Of a stretch of DNA of 64,000 bases, positions 37,301 through 55,213 are shown one piece after another; within the stretch, counting starts at the first letter, position 1, and each line of letters starts with the position of its first letter. The position numbers and the translations under genes were made by a program. The stretch comes from Lineus longissimus. Taxonomy: Eukaryota; Nemertea; Pilidiophora; Heteronemertea; Lineidae. Where the stretch lies: the NCBI RefSeq assembly GCF_910592395.1, contig NC_088323.1, forward strand, positions 5,394,001 through 5,458,000, written 5' to 3'. Under the pieces are notes generated by a model that made no database searches, was not told the origin of the DNA, and was given only the letters and a program-made list of their open reading frames with translations.

Positions 37301-40300
37301 ACAAGGAAATTGACTCGAAGCATACAAACCTTGACTATTTTGATGTCTAGTAACGCATAGGCATGAGTTGAAACAAGGCCGGCTCTGTCTGCATCCACTT
37401 CTGATAATTCTCCAGTTGCCAAGGTAACCAAACAATGGCCTTTGTGGAATCGGTCCATGACTTTCTTGAACTCTTTGTCCGGATCGAAGCTATCCTTCCC
37501 GACTCGTATTGCCACCCTTTCTGGGATCCACCCGGTCAAGGCGTGAAGATCTATATTCTGAAATTATTGAAGAATATGATAGAGAGCACATTTTATGGTC
37601 CAACAATTAACGAATTAACGAAGGGTAAAGTGGTTATCACTCACCATCCTTAATAGAGAAGGGTGTCTTTATAAGACAGGTGTTCACTAAGGGAGGTTCA
37701 ATTGTATCATCCAAAGAACTTACTGAATTTGATCCAGGGAAATCGTAACCACCCATCACTTTCATGTAAGCTTTCTCCAGCAGAGAGACCCAGAGTTCAT
37801 TCTTGTTGTTAGAGAACGAGCAGAGGAGTTCACCACGGGAATCGACAGGCAGGTAGTCGTCAATTATCACCTGCACAGAAAGAGAGATAAAGATACATAC
37901 TCAGAAGTATATACTTTTCTGGCACTGGGAAATTAAAGGTTTAACCCAAGTGGTTTGTTTAGAATTCTGAGATAGGACATACTTCAGGAGCCTCATAGCC
38001 AAGCCAACTGCTGGCTACCACGCATGATGGCCCTGGTTCTACCCAAGAGAACCCAGGATTGTATTTCTGGATGAACCGGCAAGGATTTCAAGGAACTAAA
38101 ATTGTAGGCACCTCACAGTCTTTCAAGTGAGATGTAAACTTGAGGTTTCTTGTTTCTGGTGTCTATGCCAGGGCAAGCCAGAGACCCCAACAAGGGAGAA
38201 ACATGAGTAGCTTGTGTGGACTCCACCTCTGGCCGAAGACGGAGTCACTAAGCCCTTATGGTACCTGTAGAGATACAATTGGAGTAAATTACAAACTTCA
38301 TTGACATCACCAGGCATTGAACGTAACAGGGAAAGAAACAGAGCTCACCTTTCTCAATACACCATTAAGGTTCAGTTTGACCATGTATTTTCCACACGGA
38401 TTGTACACCGGGTCACCCTGTCGGTTCTGCGGGTAGATAATACTCGTGATCAACTTGCGTTTGAATCTTCTCTCGTATTGTGCCGATATGGCCAGGGAGG
38501 CCACGAATGAACAGTCGGAGATTAACGTCTGAAACAAATTACGAGCATCGATATCAAGAAAGGAAAGGGGATTGGCCTGTCAGGGCTACCACTAATCTTT
38601 TTCCCATTTGCATATTTTGTCAAACTACTGTAGTGAATATTCTAGGCCCAATTTCAAGCAGTGGTAAAGGGCTCATAGCCTTGTGGTTAACACTGCTGGC
38701 TACCACGCAATTTAAAAAGGGCCTGGGTTCGTTCCCAGGGAGAACCTAGTATTGTATGTCAGGAAGAACTGGTGTGGCTTTCAAGGAACTGAAATTCCTG
38801 ACTCTTTAAAACACAACGCCGCCATGATGAATATTATGAGGCAATTCAAAGGCGAACAGGCCAGTGGCCTTTGAACTTTTCAGATGATTGATTGATTGAT
38901 TGATTAAATACCTGTTTTATAGAAAAACTTGACACGGCATATATCATTTTTGGCTCCTCGAAGATTTCATCTGGACGAACGAAAGCCTTAAAATGGTTTT
39001 TCTGTTTCGGAGCAAGTGCTAGCAACCCACTTTTGTCCCTGCAAGAAGAACAGGAGGTTATTTAACACTTTAAACCCAAAGCTCTGCAATGCTGTAACAT
39101 GCCCTATTCGAAAATTTAACAACATCATACTTGACTTTAAACAACGGCATTTTTAAAGATCACAGACTTACGTAAATGGCACAGGATATCCAAACTTTTC
39201 CTTCATATCCACTGACATGAAAGGAACATATTCTCGGCCGTTGATGAATGATGTAGTTCTGAAAAGTATGAATGTATTGATATTAGAAAATCTGTGGGCA
39301 AACACAGTGCTTACTCCTCGATGGCTGAATTAGGATGCCTAGGCTGGCCTACATAACAGGAACAATCATTGTGAAGTACTAAAATCTTACTACAGTGGAA
39401 CCTCCCTTAGTGGACACCTCTCTGTTAAGGACAACCTCTCTATTAAGGACACTAGTTTTGGTCCCAAATTGTTTTTTTCCATTCAATTTGACCTCTCTAA
39501 TCAGGACACCTCTCTATTAAGGACAGCACTTGTCAGTCCCAAGGTGTCCTTAATAGAGAGGTTCTACTATAGAGAGGTTCTATCAAGGTTCTATCAAGAA
39601 AGAACTAACCTGAGAACCTTGATTTCTTCTTTTGTGTATGAGCCCCCACCACCGGGGGGCGCTTTATGCTGAACACTCGGGCTGGGCATTGGACTCCTCC
39701 GCGGCGCTGGCTTTTCATCGTCATCGAAAAGATTGAAGCCCAGTGGACGTGGTGCCACCTTTACTTTTGCAGGTGGTTGAATTGGCGGAGGAGGGGCGGG
39801 CTGTGATTGATTTGCCGTCTTCTTCTTTTTCAGGTCTTCAGCTCTAAAAAATAAATGTAATTACAATCTCAGACGAAGTCCTGGCGTCCGGAGTAAATTT
39901 TCAACCAAAACATTTTGAAGAAAATGAACTACTTGTCAAATCATAGAAATTTATGTGGTTTTAAATTTTCTCTTCAGCTCTGAAAAATAAAACAAAGTCA
40001 TTCTAAAATGATCTTGAATAGAGAGGTTCTACTGTAATTGCAATCTCAGACAAAGTCCTGGCGTCCAGAGTAAATTTTCAACTGAACAAATTTTGAAGAA
40101 AATAAACTACTTGTCAAATCATAGAAAGTTTATGTGGTTCTACATTTTCTCAGTGTGCAGAACTAACCTGTCTAGAGCTTGGGTCGCCAACTTCACAACC
40201 TTCGCTTCCAATGTTTTATCTTGAGTTGCCTGTTTCTGAAATAAAACCGAAGACTTTGAGTGGCAAAGAATGAACAAAACAAGCCACCACATTCGTCATC

Positions 40301-41259
40301 TACATGACTGAAACACCATCAAATAGAAACTGGACACAAAAGAAGAGGAATGTTCGTACTTACAACGCTAAGTAACAGTTCGACAGCCTGAGAGTATAGT
40401 TCCAGAGCCTCTTTGTCATTCCCATTCTCATCCTCATCAAAGGCTTGTCTCAGTAAGAACTCGGCCCTTTCCTTGTTGTGTTGTTCTGGGGTCTTTGCCA
40501 CAGTTTGTTGTCGAAATTGTTGGTTTTCTAGTCCTAAAGAGAAGTAATGCTTTTAGTGCTATTATCTTTTTTAATTCATTTCTTATACGCCATTCATCAA
40601 CTTGTGCAAAAGCTACTTATGCAAAACAGTGCTACATTGCAGTCAACCCATGCTAGAATTCAACAATAGGCAAACTTACTGGCTTTCTTTAGCTGCTCTG
40701 CCCTCAAAATGTATTCATTTGCCTTATCCACAATCCCAGGTATTTGGGATCCAGCCATTGAAGCAGACAGCAATGCTTGAGCAGCTTCCTGAAAACAAGA
40801 AAGATCGGATGACAACTGAAACACATCAGCATGAATTGTCAACAAATACGGGGAACCTGCAGTTTGTTTCAGCCAGTCAGAAAAACACTATTTCTTGCCT
40901 TGACCCGCGGTCAAATGAACGACAAGAATAAATGTGAAGAATCCTAAATTGTTATGTTTTCAATGAGGTCATGCTCTCGACACAACCAACTACTTTTTCT
41001 CCTGCCTTTACTCAAGGATTAGTGATAGCATTACTGACTTAATAAATGTAGGCCCCATATCAGTTGTGGGGTTCTGAATTTGCTGAGTGAGATCTATCCT
41101 CGACAGGCTGGCTTTATCAGGAAAAAACAATTCTAAAGAGATTCAGATTCTTACTGTGTAATAGAATATTGCAGTGTTGATTTCGCCCAATTTATCGAAG
41201 GACACTGCGGATTGAGCAAAGGACATCCCGTCCTGCTCAAGGGCACTTGCATCTGCCAT
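34339..41259 (-). CDS. CAPN7: Calpain-7 (cysteine protease, PalB type)
   Basis: Seventeen exons, right to left: 41259-41155, 40788-40680, 40533-40364, 40235-40168, 39843-39610, 39258-39172, 39038-38912, 38528-38349, 37870-37724, 37557-37330, 37161-37017, 36818-36719, 36272-36064, 35816-35602, 35169-35030, 34838-34746, 34483-34339. Phases close to 833 residues; human is 813. Residues about 1-155 form two MIT-like helical repeats, which in this family bind ESCRT-III subunits. A Pro-rich linker follows (exon 5, around 165-215). The protease core carries the whole triad: Cys about 306 in [10 protein letters not shown], His about 474 in [10 protein letters not shown], Asn about 494 in [11 protein letters not shown]. 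Two C2-like beta-sandwich domains follow, with [17 protein letters not shown] and [14 protein letters not shown] as landmarks. There are no EF-hands, as expected for calpain-7. The enzyme works with ESCRT in endosomal sorting and abscission. Nothing suggests inactivation. Confidence 0.96.
35186..35310. mobile_element. Short foldback MITE (copy 2)
   Basis: This begins with TGGGTGATATGAATAAAGAC like the copy at 1250 and shares the central part (TGTACAGAAAG..CCTA.TGTAAATGTACGC, here in inverted order). The right arm is degraded (GCATTTGCTCGTCTTTAACTT). It lies in CAPN7 intron 14. Confidence 0.6.
37986..38110 (+). mobile_element. SINE fragment, TTTCAAGGAAC family
   Basis: It shares CTCATAGCC, CTGCTGGCTACCACGCA, CCTGGTTC, GAGAACC.AGTATTGTAT and TTTCAAGGAACT with the fuller copy at 38669. 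It lies in CAPN7 intron 8. Confidence 0.65.
38669..38907 (+). mobile_element. tRNA-derived SINE with a (TGAT)n tail
   Basis: A tRNA-like head has an A-box-like TTGTGGTTAACACTG and a B-box-like GGTTCGTTCCC at 38726-38736. A shared body (TTTCAAGGAACTGAAATTCCTG) follows, and the unit ends in GATTGATTGATTGATTGAT. It lies in CAPN7 intron 7, just past the exon 7 donor. Related copies are at 37986 and 7975. Confidence 0.7.
39391..39597 (+). mobile_element. AACCTCTC-family MITE, copy C
   Basis: It starts ACAGTGGAACCTCCCTTAG and ends GTCCTTAATAGAGAGGTTCT, then repeats the end motif (AGAGAGGTTCTATCAAGG). It is inserted directly next to CAPN7 exon 5, within 13 bp of its donor at 39609, so it forms the 5' end of the intron in transcript order. 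Confidence 0.75.
40011..40036 (+). mobile_element. AACCTCTC-family MITE end fragment
   Basis: Only the terminal GAATAGAGAGGTTCTACTGTA remains, in CAPN7 intron 4. The surrounding CAATCTCAGAC.AAGTCCTGGCGTCC block is itself duplicated (39860-39960 and 40035-40140). Confidence 0.55.
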
Positions 41260-42778
41260 ACTGATGCACAAATGTACCAGTTACCAGTTAAGAGGACTTG
41301 AATTTCTTGTGCAACCTGAAAAAAGACACTCAGTTAATTTACAACAAGGGCAATACAATAATTGACTCATCGACATTGTAATCTCAGCTATGAAACACTA
41401 GACTTACTGTCGAGACACTAGACTTACTCAAGTCAATCTTGCAGGCTGAGCTGGAGCCAGTCGAGGGACAAGTTCTGCAGACTGCTGCCAGAGCCAGATA
41501 CTCTGGCAGCTCTCTATGGTTCAACTTGGTAAGGTGCATTTCCCTCCATCCACACTGATAACTGTGGCAGTTGGTGAGTGGTGTGGGCTGGCCTACAACT
41601 TCCCTGTAGGCCAATAGGCAATGCCAATAGACAAAGGGGCCTATTGTCGTGATACTCCGCCACTGCATCAGATTAGAAGTGCCCAGCGGCAGGAGTGGAC
41701 GCAAAGAGTGTGTGGCACAATTGAAAGGATGAATTTGGTTGGAAGACTTTCCAATCATTAGTCTACAATTATTATTTTTTCACTTCCTGATGAAGTTTCA
41801 AGTTCAGTCGATTTCGAAACGTTTGTGTTTTTTCAACTTTCAACCTCAATATTTGATCCTCTATGGCATGCAACATAGAAATGAGAGAGTACCTTACAGT
41901 AAAAAAATACCTTACCTATATAATGAACGAAGGATCAAGTATTCTTGCCACTGATATTTCAGGTTTCGGAGGTTTTATTGGTGGGATTTTCCCATTTTCT
42001 CAACATGTTCACCATTTTGATTTAGGCCACCTAACGCCGAAAAATAGAACTAAAATTGAAAGAACCTCCCCATAAATCACGAAATACGCCTTATTCGCAA
42101 TAGCTTTCACATAAATTGTACCCAATACTACTAAAGGATTGTCTATAGATTCAATATATTGTATGATCGATCACATTTAGGTTACTTTAGCCGCTCGATA
42201 ACTCGTCAAAGTGTCAATTTAGCATAAATCACCGCATGGTGTCGCCACCTATCGAAACTACGAAAGACGATGTCAAAACGCTTTCTCATAAAATTTGTTT
42301 GTTGATGTCCTATTTTTGTTCATTTTCTCTCGATCAAAGACAGTAAAGACGATGTAAGTCACGTGCATCAGTTATCTTAACCAAATAAAACCGTACAAAA
42401 TTGCCTGAAGTCGTTGATATATGAATTTGGCGACCGAAATTTGAGGTTGAACTGGGGAGTCCTCTCTCCTCTTGTCTTGGCTGTACAAAATGTACATGTG
42501 CATAATGTCTTCTTAAAAGTCTGCCTATGCACAGGATCGTTTGTTGATGTGACAATCACATGTTGTCCAGGGCATTGGCGAGTCCATACCAAGTCCTGTA
42601 CCACATATGATTATGATACCTCCTTACCCAAGTGTGAGCATGTCAGTAACTTAAGGCCAAGAAGGGGTAGGCCTGATGACTGCTTATGACTTCATTCATG
42701 TATGGTTAAATCCATTGAAAGAGTCTCCACCATGTCCACATTCCAGGCTAACCCGCCCTGATCTTTTCAGAGTCCATC
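41260..42778. promoter_or_regulatory. Shared upstream region of CAPN7 and DHX8
   Basis: A 1.5 kb gap between two divergent starts. At its right end TTTTCAG at 42764-42770 looks like the acceptor of a DHX8 5' UTR intron, so the DHX8 promoter is further left. The 124-codon minus frame at 41384-41758 has no recognisable similarity. No TATA element stands out. Confidence 0.45.
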
Positions 42779-50427
<7,649 letters not shown>

Positions 50428-50582
50428 AGACGTTCTGTTGACTATGGTGTTTTCGATGGAATATTTGCCTCTGATCAGTACATGTTCTCTGTGAAGAGAG
50501 TGACATTTTAATATCAAAACACATCTCAGGACATTTTATGGACCATGATACTAATGGCTGCATGATCAAGCCATCTGCCTTG

Positions 50583-50790
50583 AGGAGCCGCGGTGGTGTA
50601 GAGGCTCGGGTGTCTGACAAGCAGTCATGAGGTCCCGGGTTCAATCCCCACTGTTGGGGTGAGACTCAAGGCAGGTGTCTTAGCCTTAAATACCTATCTC
50701 CACTCGAATGTATGAATGGGTTGAAGTCAGAAGTGCTCAGGTTGTAGCACTGATTGAACTCCTCAGCTGAGTTCTGCTAAAAAGTTTAAG
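50583..50790 (+). mobile_element. tRNA-derived SINE
   Basis: A perfect RNA polymerase III A box (TGGTGTAGAGG, 50594-50604) and B box (GGTTCAATCCC, 50638-50648) sit in a tRNA-like head starting GAGCCGCGG. An unrelated body of about 130 bp follows. It differs from the SINE family in CAPN7. A decayed tRNA gene is less likely because the cloverleaf 3' half does not pair well. Confidence 0.7.
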
Positions 50791-50862
50791 GATAGACCAG
50801 GGACGTCATTTGAGAATGTTGTACATTATGAACCACTATATAAGAACTTGCATTTACCATTT

Positions 50863-50915
50863 TTAGCTCACCTCTTAGCAGAGGTGAGCTTATCCCATAC
50901 CGTGGCGTCCGTCGT

Positions 50916-50950
<35 letters not shown>

Positions 50951-52000
50951 CGTCGTCGTCCGTCGTCCGTTAGCAGGGCACGTTTCGTAACTGTTAGAGC
51001 TATTGAGTTGAAACTTGGTACGCATGTACCCTTATGTAATGACACCTTGGAGACCAAGTTTCGGTCCGATTCGTTTCATAGTTTGGCCACCAGGGGGCCA
51101 AACGTTAAAAGTGAAAATATGCAATATCTCCCTTAATAGTAGTCGGGAAATTTTGAAAAAAATATGGTAGGTACTTCTAGCAAAGGTGCATCATATATCC
51201 TCCGGGTTTTTGATTTGACCTCCTTTTCAAGGTCACAGAGGTCAAATGGTGTAAATTGGCCGTTAGGATGTAACGATGGCACGTTTCTAAACTGCAATGG
51301 CTATTGATACCAAATTTGGTACACATTTACCCCTTAGTCAGGTGATCTTAGGGACCAAAGTTTGGTCCAATATGATTCACCACTTGACCACCAGGGGGCA
51401 AAATCCAAAAACCTTAAAAATGTGATTATTCCTTAACTTCTTGCCCGATTGCCACCAATTTGATATCATGGGTACATCTAACCACCATACAGTATATGTC
51501 ACACAGGTTTTTAATTTGACCTTCGTGTCAAGGTCACAGAGGTCAAATGGCGTAAATTCGCCGTCAGGCCGTGACTATGGCACGTTTCTTAACTGCAATG
51601 ACTATTGATCACAAATTAAGTACACATGTACCCCTTGGTCAGGTGATCTCAGGTACCGAAGTTTGGTGCGACCTGATTTGCCGTTTGGCCTCCAGGGAGG
51701 GGGCCAAATCCTAAATTCTTCAAAATGCCATTATTCCTAGTAATGACTTGCCCGATTGGCACCAATTTTATATCATAGGTACATCTAATTCTAACAACCA
51801 TTCAATGTGTCACCCGGGTCTTCTTTGATTTGACCTACTTTTCAAGGTCACAGAGGTCGAATGTATTGTAAATTGGCCATTTTGGGGAAATTGTAATTGC
51901 TTGGACCTACATCAAACCTAACACTACATGACACAATACCATGCTCTTTATCCATCTTTCCTCCGCATGAGGTGAGCACAATGGCCCTGGCCATTTCATT
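50863..52000 (-). mobile_element. HINE/Helitron-like non-autonomous element, copy 2
   Basis: The reverse complement matches 3526-4680 almost base for base from AATGAAATGGCC to the terminal hairpin and CTAA, with a shorter (ACG)n run (about 50908-50970). Similarity stops abruptly at both ends, which defines the element's limits. It is antisense to DHX8, inside its probable 3' UTR. Confidence 0.75.
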
Positions 52001-52366
52001 ATCTATCTGACGACCAGGAGGTCCAAGGTTCAAGACACTCTAGTTGTCTTAGCTCCCTGCGATAATGCTGTTTGGTTGCCCCATAGCTTCTGCAGCTTTC
52101 TGGCTCAGTGCCTGGCAATGCTTGTAAAGGTGAGGAGAAAATAACTTTGATGGGCTGAAACTCATCTTGTCTGTTCATTACCAGGGACACAAAGATACTT
52201 TGAAATTTGCTTTTGAGTCTGTAACTGTATTGTTTTATATTTGCATTTGATCATGTACAAATTAAAATCTTCACGATGTAAATAATTGTGAATATAAACC
52301 AAAATAGCCATTGTCAAGTTGATTCATATGCCACTTGTAATATTGATCTATCTACTGGAAAATGTG

Positions 52367-52377
52367 AATAAAATAAA
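52367..52377 (+). terminator. DHX8 poly(A) signals
   Basis: Two overlapping AATAAA hexamers in GAATAAAATAAACTG, followed by a T/GT-rich region. Confidence 0.55.
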
Positions 52378-52789
52378 CTGAGGTTTTTAAATTTCTCTCT
52401 TGTTCTCTGTGCATACTCAGCTAGAGTAGACTGCTAAAACCAGAGGATGGCTATATGATTCAATCTGTAGCTTGTGGTGGCAAAAGAACCCCTCATGATG
52501 TTCCCTTGACGGGCCCCAGTTGTGAGTTAGTCCTCTTCAAGCTCAAAGCCAGTCTCATGAAACTGCCCCATTACAGCAGAGTCGTGATTCACTAAATCCT
52601 TGCCCACTGTTGCATCGCAGGAAACTTCATAGCTGATCTACTTGTGAACGTTGGAAGCCAACAACATCAGGAAGAATCCAGAACCTCTTACAGGGATCAC
52701 AAGACGCTCCTGAAACAAGCCCACAAAACACCTGGCAAGAGAGAAGACTGGGGACCTTAGATGCAACACCCTCAGACAGTGTTTAAAAT

Positions 52790-54500
52790 GATAGTTTGTT
52801 TGTGCTTTTGAATGGTCATACCAGCAATCTGGCAGTGACTTTGTCCTCATCATGGCATTGACCATGTTGACAGAAAAGAGGCGACTACAATCTTTCGTCT
52901 TAGGGCAGGCCACTGCAGACTTAACACCAGACCATGTGCTCCAGGCCCACTCTGGGATCGAGTGACTGGCAACAGGGCCATACAGTGCATCAATGGAGAC
53001 AGAGCTCTGGGGATCAAGGGAGGGAAAAGAGATGACAGCCAGGTTTATTAGAGACATAATAATGCTTGGTTCTGTAGTAGCCATGAAAAGAAAATCAAAC
53101 GCTAAGAAGAACTAGAAACGATGAGTATGTTTGTGTCTTTGAAATGGTCTTTCCAGTCTTCTAGATGTGACTCTGTCCTCATCAGACTAAATAGGGGAGC
53201 ATGGAGTTTAGCAAGAACGGATCTCTCTCTGACGTCAGACAGTGTTAAAAATGATAGTTTGGTTGTGCCTTTGATTGGTCATACCAGCAATCTGGCAGTG
53301 GCTTTGTCCTCATCAGACTAAATAGGGGAGCATGGAGGTATATAACAAGGAATCTTTCTCTGTGCAAGACATACCTCAGTAAGATGGTTTGTTATGTGCT
53401 TTTGAAGTCGTCATACCAGCATTCTAGCTGTGACTTTGTTCTCATCAGACTAAATAGTGGAGCATGGAGGTATATAATCAAACAACAAGGCACCTTTCTC
53501 TATGCGAGACAGCCCTCCAAGGATAGTTTGTTTGTGCCTTTGAAGTGGTCATACCAGTCTTCTCTTTGTCCTCATCAGACTCAATAGGGGAGCATGGAGT
53601 TTGACAGCAAGGGATCTCTCTCTCTGTCGTTTGTGCCTTTGCATGGTCATACCAGCAATCTGGCAGTGACTTGTCCTCATCAGACTGAATAGGGGGCATG
53701 GAGTTTAACAACAAGGGATCTCTCTCTCTGTCGTTTGTGCCTTTGATTGGTCATACCAGCAATCTGGCAGTGACTTGTCCTCATCAGACTGAATAGGGGA
53801 GCATGGAGTTTAACAACAAGGGATCTCTCTCTCTCTGTCGTTTGTGCCTTTGAATGGTCATACCAGCAATCTGGCAGTGACTTGTCCTCATCAGACTGAA
53901 TAGGGGGATCAACCAACAAGAGATCGTTCTCTGTGCAAGACAGACCTTAGAAAGATGGTTTGGACCAGCATCCTGTTCAGTGGGAATGATACTGTTGGTC
54001 GGTTAAACAGCCCAGCATACTTGTTTTGTGTTTCCATTGCAGCTGGGGTCGCAATTGGCTCAATTTGGCCGATTGAGGGAGGACATTTTCACAGTCTACA
54101 ACTCCTCCTAAGACAGTCCTTGTGAGGATGGCCGTTTGGTCATACCAGCCTTCTAGTTGTAACTTAGCTTTGTCCTTATCAGACTAATGCAGAGCATTCT
54201 GTTTGTGACTTTGTCCTCTTCACACTGAACAGGGAAGGATGGAAATAATACTCAAACAACAAAGGATCTTTCACTGTGCAATATAGTCCTTATTAGGAGG
54301 ACTTATTTGGTTCTTTGGAGTGCTCCTGCCAGCCTTCTGGCTGTGACATTATGTCCTCATCAGACTGAATAGGGAAGAATGCAAATTGCATCCATTCAAA
54401 CTACATGGAATCATTTTCTGTGCAAGACTCTCCTCATCTGATTGTTTTGTTTTGTGACTTTGAATTGGTCATGCCAGCATTCTCAACTGAATCAAATGCT
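52790..54500. repeat. Minisatellite, unit about 107 bp
   Basis: Units share TTTGTGCCTTTGAATGGTCA, CCAGCAATCTGGCAGTGAC, TTGTCCTCATCAGACTGAAT and GGGGAGCATGGAGTTTAACA. The best copies start at about 53629, 53733 and 53840; units on both sides are more decayed. Minus-strand frames with repeated SDEDKSLPDCWYDH come from this repeat and are not a gene. Confidence 0.9.
52965..53060 (+). repeat. Dispersed repeat shared with 56405-56500
   Basis: Both carry GCATCAATGGAGACAGAGCT, CTGGGGATCAAG, GATTTAACAGCAAGGTTTAT and AAGAGATATA-like phrases in the same order at about 85% by eye. One lies beside the minisatellite, the other in UBE3D intron 4. Confidence 0.6.
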
Positions 54501-55213
54501 GTCATTGTCATTTGGTATTGCTTTGTTATGTTTTATCCATTCAGCATTGCAGGTGATGATGACATGACGTGAAGCCACACTACAATGGCCTGTAAACAGT
54601 ATATGTAGTAGATTCACCAGTGAGGTGCGATTGCAGTGGCCACAAGGCTAGTGAGGTGACCCACTGCATCGGCTAGTGCCATTACTCCTCTGCGGTCATC
54701 CAACCAGGCAAATCTTTTTACGGAGCCAATAAATCAAAGACAAGAAAAATCGAATTGAACCGTTCAAAATAATTTTATTGAAATATTCAAATACTTGTAA
54801 AGGGTATAAGGCACTCTTTTTTTAGGAGAGAAATGTGTACCAAAAGGCAAAATAAGCTGCCAGTTTCCATTTTCAATCTGATAAAATGCACATGATTTAA
54901 ACTACACCTGTACGATTCAAGTTCTCGCATTGCAATGAACACATCTGTACAACAGCAATATGGCCACGATTTAAATGCAGTACCTGATACAAATTCATAA
55001 CTTATAAACGGAGAAATGTTCTGAGTCAATATTTTCACATTTTAAGTTTGCATTTGGCAGTGCTTTCACAAAAAGTATACACTTCACCATAATCTCGCAT
55101 TTTTATACAGTACACAGCAGCTTCTAAATTGAAGGGAGATTCCATTGTACAACAGCGTCAATATTCCTGATTTTCAAGCAACGAACTCATAAATATCGCC
55201 ACCTTTTCGCGGG
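54501..55213 (-). other. UBE3D 3' UTR and spacer
   Basis: No gene seen. UBE3D transcription probably ends near the AATAAA at 54779-54774, giving a ~440 base 3' UTR. Confidence 0.5.
54774..54779 (-). terminator. UBE3D poly(A) signal
   Basis: AATAAA on the minus strand (TTCAATAAAATTATTT), about 435 bases past the stop. It is the first strong signal after the gene. Confidence 0.55.

Larger units (their letters stand above)
50428..52400 (+). other. Probable DHX8 3' UTR
   Basis: The first strong AATAAA after the stop is at 52367 (overlapping second copy at 52372), followed by a GT-rich stretch. If used, the 3' UTR is about 1.95 kb and contains the SINE at 50583 and the HINE-like element at 50863-52000. 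No other gene is present. Confidence 0.5.

Noticed and set aside
41384-41758. 124-codon minus frame upstream of CAPN7
   Set aside because: No similarity recognised and it lies in a promoter region; composition looks random.
50583-50660. A functional tRNA gene
   Set aside because: Both Pol III boxes are present but the arms do not fold into a full cloverleaf and extra non-tRNA sequence follows; a SINE fits better.
53478-53919. Minus-strand frames with SDEDKSLPDCWYDHSKAQT repeats
   Set aside because: Produced by the ~107 bp minisatellite; the period is not a multiple of three and the frame breaks between units.
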